A model generated the notes under the pieces. The model had not been told where the DNA came from and ran no database searches. It saw only the letters and a program-made list of their open reading frames with translations. This document shows, in pieces, positions 46,064 to 57,493 of a stretch of 64,000 bases of DNA. This stretch comes from Pollenia angustigena (taxonomy: Eukaryota; Arthropoda; Insecta; Diptera; Polleniidae), in NCBI GenBank assembly GCA_930367215.1, contig OV884059.1, forward strand, positions 7,898,945-7,962,944, in the 5' to 3' direction. A program made the position numbers and the translations under genes. How positions within the stretch are numbered: the stretch's first letter is position 1; every line of letters starts with the position of its first letter.

Positions 46064-46089
46064 GAAAATGTAGTCTCACGTCTTGTTTC

Positions 46090-46440
46090 AGGCCAAAGCT
46101 CAAGTGTAGTTTTAAACTTAGTGATGTTTCTTATACAGTCTTTAGTGCAGCAGATAGTATTATCTCTAGTCTAGTTGCTAGGCATGTTTTAAGTCTTTTA
46201 AATAGCCTTTAGTCTAGTCTCTGATATATTTTTAGTTTAATCTCTAGTCTAATTGCTGGTGTAGTCTAGTATCCAGCCAAATCTCTATTTAAGTCTCTTG
46301 GTAACTAATTTTTCTGGACACTAGTCAAGACTCTAGCCTTGTTCTGCAGATAAGTCTCTAGTGAAGCCTTTAAACTATTTCTCTAATACTTTTTCTTAAC
46401 AAAGGCTGGCATTTAGTCTAGATTTTAATTTAATTTGTAT
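46090..46440 (+). repeat. AGTCT low-complexity tract
   Basis: Dense TAGTCTAGTCTCTAGTCTAA-style words; the flank 45515-45620 is similar, so the MITE at 45622 may be inserted in one tract. Confidence 0.65.
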
Positions 46441-48234
46441 GTCTTAAAACTCGTAATTTAAACAATTTTAAACTCTTTAAATTTTTACTGTTTTGTGTGT
46501 TGAACATGTCTGCAGCCTTTTGTTTATTCTATTTATCAAAATCCCAATGAAATAAGTTTAGAAACACACATCTCTACAATGGATTACCGTGTGCGCCGAA
46601 CAATAAAAACGGAAATACACGTAAATTCACATTTTATAACCGATAACAACAAAACATGTTAAATCTAACAATAACGTCAACAACAACAAAAAAAAAACAC
46701 CAACAATTGCAATAGCAACAAAATCAGTAAACGGAAAAACCATATCCCCTAAAAGTTTACTCTACTTTTTCTGAATTTTTATATTTTTTTCCTATTAAAG
46801 CAGGTAGAGTTAACAAATTTTTTGTTACGATGCTAGAGAAAAGTTACATAACAATAAAAAAAAGCAAAAAAAAAAAAATTAAAAACAAAAATTTGCTTAA
46901 ACCTGTATGAGAAAATTTGGAAGCACGACTACATAAATTCGCACGCAATAAATTGTAGCATGTTTTTAGGCAAAACTACATGGAAAAAAGGGAAATAAAT
47001 AAATACGCGAAAATCTTCATCACAATAAAACAACAACAGCAGCATAACAATACAATGAATAGATCCGGGTATAAAGCAAAAAAAAACAGAAGATGAGTGG
47101 AAAAAGAACTAAAACACGAATGTATTTGCTCACGTGCGCATAGATAATGTCTTACCCAGATTAATGTAAAGCTTTTGTTTGTGCGTTGTTTTCTGCTAAT
47201 ACCAGTACCTTACAGACAGACAGACACAGCTTCGCTCATCTCATCCACCCCCTTACACATAAATACATACCATCATCATTTAGTTCTCTGTTCTTTTTCT
47301 ATTATTATCTCAATTCAGTACGGTTCAGTTCCAAGTTCGTTAGTTGTTCATTTCATTTGTTTATTGGAGTATGAGTCTTAAGATTATTCGTGGTTTCATG
47401 TCATTATTATTTAGCTTAATGCTATCCCTGCTTCCCCTTCACCTTTCGCGATTCACTTGCCATAGTCCCTGGTTATATTTTAGTTAACCTTATTGCTAAA
47501 AAATTAAGCTTAACATGTTTTAAGGAGTTTGATTTGCTTGGCTGCAGTTTGCTTGTTTGTTTGTTTGTTTGTTTTACTTTTAAGTTGAGCATAATTCTAG
47601 GGGATTTAAAAGTAATATTTTTTTAAGAGTTTTAGATAAAACAGACTGTGATTTTATTAAAGCTTAAATTCTTTTTAATAAACTCATAAATTAGGTAATT
47701 TTATAGAGTCAAGCATCGTCATCGTCATAATCAAAATTGAGTTTAAAGAGGATTTTATTTTATCTTTGCAAATTGCCAATTTTGTTCTTTTTTAGGTAAA
47801 TAAATTGGCATATTTATGGGGAGGCATTAAAAGGTTTATAAAAAAAAATAAAGGAAAATAAAAGCAAAGCAAATATGTGTGTATGTGTGTGTGTGTGTGT
47901 GTGTATATTAAAGATGAAGTTTGAATTGAGACATTTTTTAAACAGTTGCCTTCTTTAATAAGTTCCTTCCACCAACCAGGCTTTGAATTGCTTTTAATTT
48001 TCTATAGAAAATTGTATAACAATCTTGTTAAACTTTTTTAATCAAGAACTAATTTTTTATTATCAAGAGTATAGATTCTATAGTCTAGTTTAATCTCAAG
48101 CTTAGTTTTCAATCAAGTTCAATCTACTTTACCCTTTAGTCTAGCTTTCTAGTCTAGAAGCCTAAGTTCCAGTTAAGTCTCTTGCCCAGCTTTTTACGAC
48201 TGTAGTTTGCTTTCAAGACTTTAATCTATCCTTA
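46441..48234. other. Intergenic; microsatellites
   Basis: No gene seen. Runs of TTTG (about 47552-47573), GT (about 47878-47904) and CAGACA (47214-47226) occur. 48080-48230 is another AGTCT tract. Confidence 0.45.
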
Positions 48235-48692
48235 AGTCTGAGTTCATACGGCTCATGTCTTATTGACAAGATTCTTCCTTTTTTTTCTTTGAACATGAAT
48301 TGGCGTTCAAATAAATCATGTCATGTTGACGACATGTTTTTTATTTTGTTTTACGTATAATCTAGTCGTTTGCTTAGTCTCTAGTCTATTTTCTAGCCTA
48401 ATTTCCAGTTAAGTCTCTAGTCCAGCTTTTTACTTATTATCTTATTGACAAGATTCTTCCTTTTTCTTCTTTGAACATGAATTGGGGTTTAAACGAATCA
48501 TATCATGTTGACGACATGTTTTTTATTTTGTTTTATTTGATATCGAAAACCAAAACAATATTAAACAACGAATAAGAAAGCAAAACGTAAAGACAGTGCA
48601 TGCAACTGTGTACTCGTGTCTTTTCCCCTCGTCCCACTCGCCTATAAAGTAACAATCTTGTCAATAAGACATGAGCCGTATGAACACAGACT
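48235..48692. mobile_element. Terminal-inverted-repeat element, about 458 bp
   Basis: Left end AGTCTGAGTTCATACGGCTC followed by ATGTCTTATTGACAAGATT; its inverse ends at 48692 with one difference over 39 bp. About 100 bp of the left part (TATTGACAAGATTCTTCC ... CATGTTGACGACATGTTTTT) is repeated at about 48440-48535 after an internal AGTCT tract. So the element was partly duplicated or captured the tract. No coding frame. Confidence 0.7.
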
Positions 48693-48724
48693 AAGTAAAT
48701 TTTCAGTTTTAAGAACAACTGGAA

Positions 48725-49166
48725 AATCTAGGCCATCATTGAGGAAAAAATGACACGGCGGGCATTACAGCTGTCCAGACATCACCTAAGAAACCTAATT
48801 GCGGTTGTAACTGGCCACTGGCCCATTGGGAGGCACGCCCAGAGGCTGGGGCTCCCTTATAATGGCTTATGTAGAAGTTGCGGTGACGAGGAGGAGGAAG
48901 AGTCAACGGAACATCTTCTCTGTAATTGTCCGGCATTCGGAGATTTCAGACTTGAAATGTTTGGGGACAAAACTTGTCTCTCTGATATTGATATAAACAG
49001 GATCCACTCCTTTCTTAAATCAACCGGGTGGCTGCGTGGGAACACTAGCAGCCAGATAACATAGGACCCATGGGGGATGGTGTGACATGGAAGCACGACG
49101 GGAACTAATTAATGGACCCACGTAAGCTTTGCTTCATCACGACTGCCAATGGAACCTAACCTAACC
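48725..49166 (+). pseudogene. 3' end of a non-LTR retrotransposon ORF2
   Basis: The frame 48750-49064 ends in a stop and reads 'TGHWPIGRHAQRLGLPYNGL', then 'CRSCGDEEEEESTEHLLCNC' and 'PAFGDFRLEMFG'. The C-x2-C ... H-x3-C-x-C arrangement is the C-terminal zinc-finger domain of ORF2 in RNase H-bearing LINE groups (I/R1/LOA type). Upstream RT and RNase H are absent, so this is a 5'-truncated copy. The 3' UTR ends with AACCTAACCTAACCTAG near 49166, without a poly(A). The same domain, decayed and duplicated, occurs at 18.1-18.6 kb. Confidence 0.85.
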
Positions 49167-51419
49167 TAGTTTTTTTTAGAAAATTTATTTTTTTTTTAGA
49201 TAATCGCTTCCTTGCTTTATTCAAGGAATACTTTTATTTAAATTCTTTAAACGAACCATATGTTTAATATTTCCTTAGAAATTCCCACAATAAATTCCAC
49301 TTGATTTTTCCCCCGTTTTAGGCTTTTTCGTTCTTACATTAAAATTATCAAAGAATAACAATATGTTAAAGTAAATGTTTTGCTTGTAATTAAAACCTTA
49401 AAGTAGGCAGTAAATATTTTTAAATGTTGACAGCTACAATTGTCGAAACAAACAAACAAACAAACAAACAAACAAACATTTATTGAAGAACTTAAGAGGA
49501 AACAATATGGGAAAAAAGGAAATAAAAGCAATAAAAAACAATTGAACACCCCCCAATATAAAGTTTTGCTAATGCTTATGTTGATTAAACTTTATCAGGA
49601 AAACCACCCACTTAGGCTTTCAGTTACTTCAATTGAGTGAACTAATCCTAATTACCAAACCCACCATTTCTGTGTATTTTCTTTTTTGGCTCGTAACACC
49701 CTCTTAATTCCTGCCCTGTCTATCATGTTGTTGTAAATGTATTTATTTAATACCGAATGTTGCTGTTGTAATCCATTAAGTGCTTGATAAGTGTTGAATG
49801 TTTGAAAAGGATGACGATTTATTTTTGTAATTCTTGCATTTCTAATTTTCATAAATTTCCTTAAATAATTTTTTTTTTTTTATTTTCTTCCTAAATTTAT
49901 TCCTTGTTTTATGTTTAATACACATTGAAGCTAATAAAATTTCTGATTTATTTGATTATTAATAAGAAATTTGATTTTCAAAATGTTTGCCTTGAGGGCG
50001 TATGATTAATATTAATTTAGCAGTTATTCTACAATTTCCTTTATAAGATTTTTGTATTAAAAGATAGCCTGGATATTATTTTAGGATTCAAATCTTAACA
50101 CTTGAGGCTTTTAAATCATATTAAAAGATTTTCGATTACCAACCTCAGGCTTGTTTTTTGTGTAAAGGAAGCAAAATAAAGAAAAATTTAACTAGAATTA
50201 TAAAATGTTTGCATAAACAGATTTAATATACAAACTCCATAAGCAAATTTTAAACAGAAATACTTTTTTTTAAGAATTTTGCTTGTCTTGAATGCAAAAC
50301 ATTAAATATTTTCATTATTTTCCTACAAAAGCTTTCGCTTGTTCTAGTCGAATCGTTTGCTTTAATATAGTAAGTAATATTAGACGCTTACGTTCAATTA
50401 ACTTAAATTGCCAACAATTAAGTTAATTAAAACTAAAAACCATCTACAAACAACTTAAAAAGCAAAACGTTTTCAAGGGTTGGGGTTTAAATAATTTCCA
50501 AAGCAAAAGAGCAAAAAAAAGAAACAAGCCCAAGAAAAACAATGATTAAAGGTAATTCTTTTACACAAAGCAAAAGTTTAAATAATTTTTCCTCATTAAG
50601 CGAATAGAAACTAAAGCCATAAACTCAAATAGACCTACTGGCTTAGCAACTCAGCTCCACGTAGGTTTAAGGTGCTTGACTAGCTCATTAAGTTAATGGC
50701 AAACCATAAATTATCAAACTCCATTAAATTGGTTACACTTCTTTCATTCCAAGCATTAAAATCTTAAATTTTTTTAAAGATTTATGTAAAATTTCTAACA
50801 AGTCTTCACTCTGATAAACAGATTTCTAACACACATTTCTACAACTCCACAAATGCTGCTTACTTTTAGGCATTTCATTAAAATTTTTGTATATTTGTAT
50901 GTTTATGTTTTTCTTTGCCAACATTCAAGGTCACTGTGATTTTTTTTTTTTTACTCTTTTACCATCTTGTCATTTTTAATTCATGACTTGCTTTATTATT
51001 GTGTGTTTTTCGTTAATATTTAACTCAAAAAAAGCCCAAAAAACAGCAAAAATTTATTTGTTAAATCAACATTTCGACAAAAACAAAACCCCGTATGACC
51101 TTGCCGTTTCATGACAAGACATGTATAAAATTAAAAATAATTTATGGTGTCTTTATACTGCTGGGAATAAGTGATGACAGAAATCAAAGAGGTTTTATTT
51201 ATCTTAATAAAAAAAGACAGTCAAAACTCAAGACTAAAACCGAAATGTTAATTAAAGAACTTAGAAAGATGTTAATTTTTTTTTTAAATTAAAATTGGCT
51301 TCAAAAACTACTAAAATACAGAAAATTTACACGGAATTGGAAGAAAATCTAATATTTTTTAAGCAAATTGTAATCAAGATGTTGCCAAATTCTAATGAAT
51401 TCCCTTTTTTTTTTTTTTT
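49167..51419. other. AT-rich intergenic sequence
   Basis: No gene seen. An AAAC run lies at 49446-49478. Short open frames match nothing I know. Confidence 0.45.
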
Positions 51420-51730
51420 TTTTTTTTGTTCAGATTTACGAACTATTTTCTACAGAAAATTTGTTTAGATTAACGAAAAAAAAAAAAATTCTAAGGAAAA
51501 TTTGTTAGATTTACGAACAACTTATGGAAAATTTGTTCAGATTTACGAACAATTTCTTCTAGAAAATCTGTTCAGATCTACTATAAAAAAGTTTAAAGAA
51601 AATTTTTTCAGCTTTACGAACAATTTCTTATAGAAAATTTGTTCAGATTTATTAAAAAAAATTTAAAAAAAAAAGATCAGATTTACGAAAAATTTTCTAA
51701 AGAAATTTTGTTCAGATTAACGAACGGTGC
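51420..51730 (+). repeat. 35-bp satellite, block 1 (AGATTTACGAAC orientation)
   Basis: Unit of about 35 bp made of TTGTTCAGATTTACGAACAA and TTTTCTATAGAAAA parts. TTTTCTATAGAAAA is a palindrome and TTGTTC/GAACAA are inverse, so only the AGATTTAC part gives a direction. Here it reads forward. Confidence 0.8.
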
Positions 51731-51948
51731 CATATTTTTTCGTGGATGCCAATTTTAAATATCGCATATTTTAAGAGTCGCTGCAAGACTTTTGGTAGTT
51801 GGATCTTCTAAACCCCAAAATTGAAATAAAATAGCAGGGGGGAAGTGGTACTCCCATAGGACGCCAATGTTTAATATCGCATATATTAAGAACTGTTATA
51901 GTGAGAATATTCAAACTTTGTAGAAGTCATTCTAATGGTATACCACAC
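51731..51948 (+). repeat. Interspersed repeat fragment beside the Jockey-like element
   Basis: Contains two copies of a GCCAATxTTxAATATCGCATAT word and ACTCCCATAGGACG. In inverse orientation the segment 56850-57135 has related parts (CCTCCCATAAGATGCAAAT...TATCGCG). Class unknown. Confidence 0.55.
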
Positions 51949-52332
51949 TTTTTTTTTTTTTTTTTTTCTTCATTATTTATTTATTGAATCTTCATATATT
52001 AAATATCAACTAACAATAATTAATCAAATCTTAACCTAATACGTTATTTTTTGTCCTGCCAGTGCCAGACAAAAATTTTCTTCACCGCGGGTTCTGTTCA
52101 CTTTTATAGGTGTTTATCGCTCATCTAATTGGATAAGTGCTGCAGGGTCTCTTCTTCTTAAGCGAGTGTGGCCGCTATCATTTAAAATATTTCGTGCTAG
52201 TGGGTTCGGGTGCAATTCGAGCCTTTTTAAGTATTTTCCTGCATATTTCGTAATCATAGTTTTAACTAATGGAATATTGTGAATATTTGAGTTTTTAACA
52301 TACCAAGGGGCAGCTGTGATTGTTCGAAGTGA

Positions 52333-54309
52333 AGTAGTTTATTTTGGCGCCTTTGAATTTTTTCGATATTAGAGGCCGAGGCAGTGCCCCATAACTGAAA
52401 ACCATAGCACCAGATTGGCTTTAAGATGGAGTTGTAAAGAAGAAGTTTGCAGTCGAGACTAAGGGCAGAGTTTCTTCCAATAATGAATTTGGATGGCTTT
52501 TAGTTTCATTTGAGTTAATTTTGCCTCTATATGGCTTTTCCACATTAAACGGCGATCTAGATGAATACCGAGGTATTTTACATGCGAATTTTGGGGTATT
52601 ATTTGATTATTGATTTTAATAGGGGGGCATGATTCCCGACGCAAGGTGAATGTTATATGTACGCATTTTTGCTCGTTGACCTCTATCCTCCATTGCTTTA
52701 ACCATAGTTCGAGTTGAAATATATGATCCTGTAGGTATCGAGATGCTTCTTGACGGATTTCGTGCACGCTAAAAAAAGCTGTATCATCAGCAAATGTTGA
52801 AGTTTGTGTGTAGTTGTTTGTTGGCATATCCGAGGTATATATTAAGTATAAAAGTGGGCACAGGATGCTTCCCTGAGGGACTCATGCGTCAATTTGCTGA
52901 GGAGAGCTTAAATAAACACCTTCTTTAATAATAAATTTTCGACCGACTACGCAGCTTTCTAACAGCTTGTGTGTGTTTACTGGTAAGTTGAGCTTCAATT
53001 TATGTAACAAGCCTTCATGCCAGACTTTATCAAAAGCTTGAGAAACATCGATGAAGAGAGCAGAACAATATTTTTTTTCTTCAAAGGCTTTTCTTATTGC
53101 GTTTACTATACGATGGGTTTGCTCAATTGTGCTGTGTTCTCTTCTAAAGCCGAATTGGTGGTTAGGAATACATCTATTTTCATTTAAAATTGGGGTTAAT
53201 TTTGACGCTAACAGCTTCTCAAACAGCTTTGATATATTAGAAAGTAAGCTTATAGGCCCATATGACTCAACTTTTGTGTGATCCTTTCCAGGTTTAGGTA
53301 TCATGGTGACTAAGGAGACCTTCCACTTTTGAGGATAGTATTCAAGGCGTAAAATAGCATTAAAAATTAAAATTAAAAAAAATTGCCACTCTCTTCGAGC
53401 CGTCCTTTTTTCAGACAAAAGATGCTCGACATCTGTGGAATATATTTTAATAGTTTTTGTTTTTTTGGTGGCAATATTGGAATGTTGAACAGCTAGTTTC
53501 AGAAAACTGTCAAAATTGTCAATAGAGCGATCTACATAATCCGGTGTACTGAGCGCAATATTTTCTGTGCAATGGGTACTGAGATATTTTTTATATTTTA
53601 ACCAATTAATTTGCGTAGCTGTCGTCGGAGGTACAATTCTATTGGGGTTCATTATAGTAACAATTGTAGGTGTGTGGTCGGAAGATAAATCTAGGGAGGC
53701 TTCAACATGAATCGTTTCTATGGGAATGTTTTTAACCACGCCTAAATCGATGACATCTGGAATTTTTTGATGATCAGTGGGCCAATATGTTGGTTGTCCG
53801 CTCTCTACCACATTTAAATCCATTTTAGAAATTGTGTTAAATAAAACACGACCCTTTGGTGTTATAAGTCGCGACCCCCAGAAGGTATGTTTAGCGTTAT
53901 AATCGCCAGCGGCTAGGAAACACGGTCCTAATGATTTAAAATATTTATAATATTGGTCCTCCGATATTGAAAATCTAGGCGGGGAGTATAACGATGAAAT
54001 TACTAGGTTTCTATTTAATTCCTCAACGCAAATGTTCGTTGCTTGGAGATAATCTTCACGATGATCACACATTAGGTAGTGTTTGACTAGGCTTTTTATT
54101 AAAATGGCAGAACCTCCACAAGCTCTATCTCGAGGGTCCTTGGTATCATATAGTATATAACCATTTATATTAAACGTATTTCTTGAAGTCAAATGAGTTT
54201 CAGAAATCATCATGACATCAATTTGTTTATTTTTAAGAAAGTATTCTAATTCATTTTTATGTTGGCGGATGCCGTTTGCGTTCCAAAAACAAATTTTTAA
54301 AGAGTTCAT
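52333..54309 (-). pseudogene. ORF2 of copy B: endonuclease-reverse transcriptase, broken
   Basis: Starts at the ATG at 54309, overlapping the ORF1 stop as ATGA. Endonuclease (about residues 1-225): 'WNANG', 'ISETHL', 'AAGDYNAKH', 'DVIDLG' and 'SSDHTP' hold the usual catalytic N, E, D, D and H. RT: 'MIPKPGKDHTKVESYGPISL', 'HQFGFRREHST', 'ALFIDVSQAFDKVWH', 'FADDTAFF' (the YADD box, both aspartates kept) and 'KYLGIHLDRRLMW'. Between 'RREWQ' and 'FFLILIFNAILRLEYYPQKW' well over 100 residues expected in Jockey-clade proteins, including the first RT block, are missing in frame. A TGA at about 52882 replaces a Gly in 'GVPQGS'. After 'HYW' the frame shifts (stop at 52459). The C-terminal part goes on in other frames ('CKLLLYNSILKPIW', 'APWYVKNSN'). 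Confidence 0.92.
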
Positions 54310-55785
54310 GGTTTGTTAAGTACAGCTTGCAATAACATCGATTGCATTCTAAGCATTTCCTGCATCATATTACCCATTGTGTTAGTAAAATTATTTACCG
54401 TTTGCCCTAATGTTTCTATGGTTTTTTCTAAACGACTTAAATTAGAAACTGGAGTTTCATCATTACTTGGCAAGGCGTAAGAGGTTCTGTTATTACTAGG
54501 CTGGGGGGCTTGAATTGCATTTGTGTTTACCGGATTTGTTACCTGCATTTGAGGGGGATTAGTTTTCGGTCCGACCGACTGCTTGACGAAAGTATATACA
54601 GGGCATCCTCTATAATTGGCAGTGTGATTACAGCCACAGTTCCTACATTTTTTTACGTTGGGGTCGGTTTTAGACTTGTCGCAAAGAACTGTTCCATGTA
54701 ATTCACCACATACTACGCAAACAGGGGTTAAGTAGCAGTATGCCTTAGTATGGCCAAATTCCTGGCAGTTTAGACATTGAACAGGACCATTTCTTTTGTG
54801 CGGCTCCTCAATAGTTACCCTTCTGTACAGAATATATTTTAAATTATAAATTGGATGCGTTTCATTTTTTTTGAGCTTAACGTCACCGGGTTTTAGCTCC
54901 ACTCGAAATAGTGGTTGGGGATTTTTTTTCCCTATTTTTGATATTTGTTACGTTTTTGATTTTAAAGCCCTTCTCTTCTAAAAAAGCTTTAACTTCCCCT
55001 GGGTCTACGCATGAGTCTATGCCCTTGATTACTACCTGAAGACCTTTACTGCTCTTCAGTTGATAAGTATAAAAGTTTTTATTCAGAGCCTCAAATCTTG
55101 TAATTACTTTTCGAAAATCATCCTCGTGATTCACCTGTATTTTAGTCTCGTTAATGATACCGCGCTTTATTGCAGCTACATAAAGGGAATTTTCACCTAT
55201 CACCGAAATTAAACTTTTTATTAACTCATTAGAGTTTTGCTCTCTAAGGTATATCGGGGGTGGCTTAGACGATTTAATGACGTTTGGTGCTTCAGAGGAT
55301 TCATCCTCCAGAATCGCAAAACGATTTTGTGTATTTATTTTATCAAAAGATGGTACTTTTGAGGCCGAAGCAACTGCTGCAGAGGTAGGGCTGCGTCCCC
55401 GTTTAAGCACTGTTATGTACCTGTCCATACCAACTTGTACTGTAGACTTTTGACAGCTTTTTACAGGGGGGTTTTCCATTGCATTTGTGTTTAAGTTCAT
55501 GGTATCATTTCCCACTAAATTTGTTTTTGACGTCACGGCAATACTTGCTGGCCTGGCAACACTTGTCACCTAATCTAGTTGTAGTTTTTTTAATGAGTCA
55601 CTATCCACTGTTTTTGTAAACACCGAGGGTGATAGGGAACGTGTTCGAGTAATTGGCTTAGCCGTTAAATAGTTTATATTATTTTGTTTAGTTTTATTTA
55701 TTTCTGCATTATTTTCGTTTGCTTGAACTAAAACGTAAACGTTTCTTTCATTTTGTCTTAGTGTTGTTTCACTGTTCGTACTCAT
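54306..55785 (-). pseudogene. ORF1 (Gag-like) of copy B, broken
   Basis: From the ATG at 55785, 71 codons run to a TAG; the same frame then continues from 55569 for 228 codons. An extra A in an A-run (8 A near 54930, 7 in copy A) shifts the frame, and the last 198 codons (54902-54306) continue in the new one. Three CCHC zinc knuckles lie in the last part: 'CLNCQEFGHTKAYC', 'CVVCGELHGTVLC' and 'CRNCGCNHTANYRGC', the arrangement of Jockey-clade Gag proteins that bind the element RNA. A Met/Leu/Gln-rich C-terminus follows. Confidence 0.92.
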
Positions 55786-56144
55786 GCAAAGAGTTGTTTT
55801 TGTTTTTCACCGTTTTGCTTTGCTTTAATATTTTTATTATTTATTGTATTTTACAACAACAAAAAAAAAACAAGAAATTTAAAGGTTTTTGTTCAGAATA
55901 TGTATACACATGTATGAACATTCATACATACGTATATATTTCTACTGTTTTATTTTATTTAATTTTATCGTTTTAAATTGTTCACTATTATGTTAAATAA
56001 TTTAAATAAATAAATATTATTATTATTTTTTTTTAGCGTCCATTCCCTGCTTATATTACAAAATCAAATGTGATTAATTAATAGTTCAAATCGTATGCGG
56101 GGCTAAAATACACGTCTGTATCACAACAAAGCACAAACCGAACT

Positions 56145-56840
56145 GTTCATAAATCTAAACAAAATTTCTAAAAAAAAATATTGTTTGTTAATTTTGAAAA
56201 ACTTTTCTTTAGAAAATTGTTCGTTAAACTGAACAAATATTTTTTAGAAATTTGTTCGTAAATCTCAACAAATTTTCTATAGAATATTGTTTGTAAAACT
56301 AAACAAATTTTCTAAAGAAAATTCTTCCTCAATCCAACAAATTTTCTGCAAAAAAATTATCTATAAATCCGAAAAAAAGAATTTTGTATAAAATTATTCG
56401 TAAATCTGAAAAAATTTTCTATAGAAAAATGCTCGCAAATCAATATAATCTGTAATATTTTCTATACAAATTTTTTCGTAAATCTCAACAAATTTTCTTT
56501 ATAATTAATCTTAACAAATTTTTTAAAGAATATTTTTCGTAAATCTTAACAAAATTTCTCTGCAAAATTGTTTGCCAATGTGAATAAATTTTCTATAGAT
56601 ATTCGTAAACTCTTTGTAAATCTAAATAAATTTTCTATAAAAAATTGCTTGTCAATCTAAACAAATTTACTAATGAAAATTGTTCGTAAAACTAAACACA
56701 TTTTTTATAAAAAGTTGTTCGTAAATAAAAAAAAAATTTTTTATAGAAAATTATTCGTAAATCTTAAAAAAACTCTCTATAGAAAATATTTTCGTAAATC
56801 CGAACAAATTTTCTACAGAAATTTTTCCGTAAATATAAAA
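56145..56840 (-). repeat. 35-bp satellite, block 2 (inverted)
   Basis: The same 35-bp unit as at 51.4 and 61.3 kb, but the directional part reads TTCGTAAATCT, that is, in the opposite orientation. About 19 worn units lie directly against the 5' end of copy B. Confidence 0.85.
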
Positions 56841-57135
56841 AAACTAGCTTTACCCGGTGTGCTTCGCTACCCCCATCGTTGTTAAATAAAACTGAAAGTA
56901 TTTACAATATATATAAGCAACAATTTATTTATTAAATTATTAGCTGCTTCGTAGTAAGAGAATTCCGTGGCATTCAGTAGTTTCGTTTTTCTTTTAAAAT
57001 TTATCATAATAGTGGATTTTACCACGTTTGAAGACTCTAGCTATCATAGTTCTTCAGTAACGCGATAGTTAATATTTGCATCTTATGGGAGGTATTGCTC
57101 CCCCTTCGCCTACCCGCTTTATTTTTATTTTCAAA
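56841..57135 (-). repeat. Interspersed repeat fragment with GCTTTACCCGGTGTGC end
   Basis: Starts ACTAGCTTTACCCGGTGTGC followed by TTCGCTACCCCCAT, an end type I recall from arthropod interspersed repeats without being able to name the class. The far side shares parts, inverted, with 51840-51930. It abuts the 5' end of copy A. Confidence 0.5.
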
Positions 57136-57493
57136 AGTTTGGTTTGTGCTTTGTTGTGATACAGGCGTGTATTTTAGCCCCGCATACGATTTGAACTATT
57201 AATTAATCACATTTTATTTTGTAATATAAGCAGCGAATGGACGCTTAAAAAAAAAATAATATACATATTTTGTTATTTAAATTATTTAACATAATAGTGA
57301 ACAATTTAAAACGATAAAATTAAATAAAGTAAAACAGTAGAAATATATACGTATGTATGAATGTTCATACATGTGCAACACATATTCTGAACAAAAACGT
57401 TAAAATTTCTTGTTTTTTTTTGTTGTAAAATACAATAAATAATAAAAATATTAAAGCAAAGCAAAACGGTGAAAAACAAAAACAACTGTTTGC

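Larger units (their letters stand above)
51949..56144 (-). mobile_element. Jockey-clade non-LTR retrotransposon, copy B
   Basis: 4196 bp on the minus strand, from a 5' end AGTTCGGTTTGTGC at 56144 to a poly(A) (poly-T at 51949-51967). It has ORF1 with three zinc knuckles and ORF2 with endonuclease and reverse transcriptase, so both ends are complete, yet every coding part is broken. Nearly identical to copy A (57136-61329). No target duplication is seen around it. Confidence 0.93.

Noticed and set aside
49140..49168. Telomere-like CCTAACCTAACC
   Set aside because: Only two to three units at the 3' end of a LINE fragment; flies do not use this telomeric repeat, and such 3' tails are known for LINEs.
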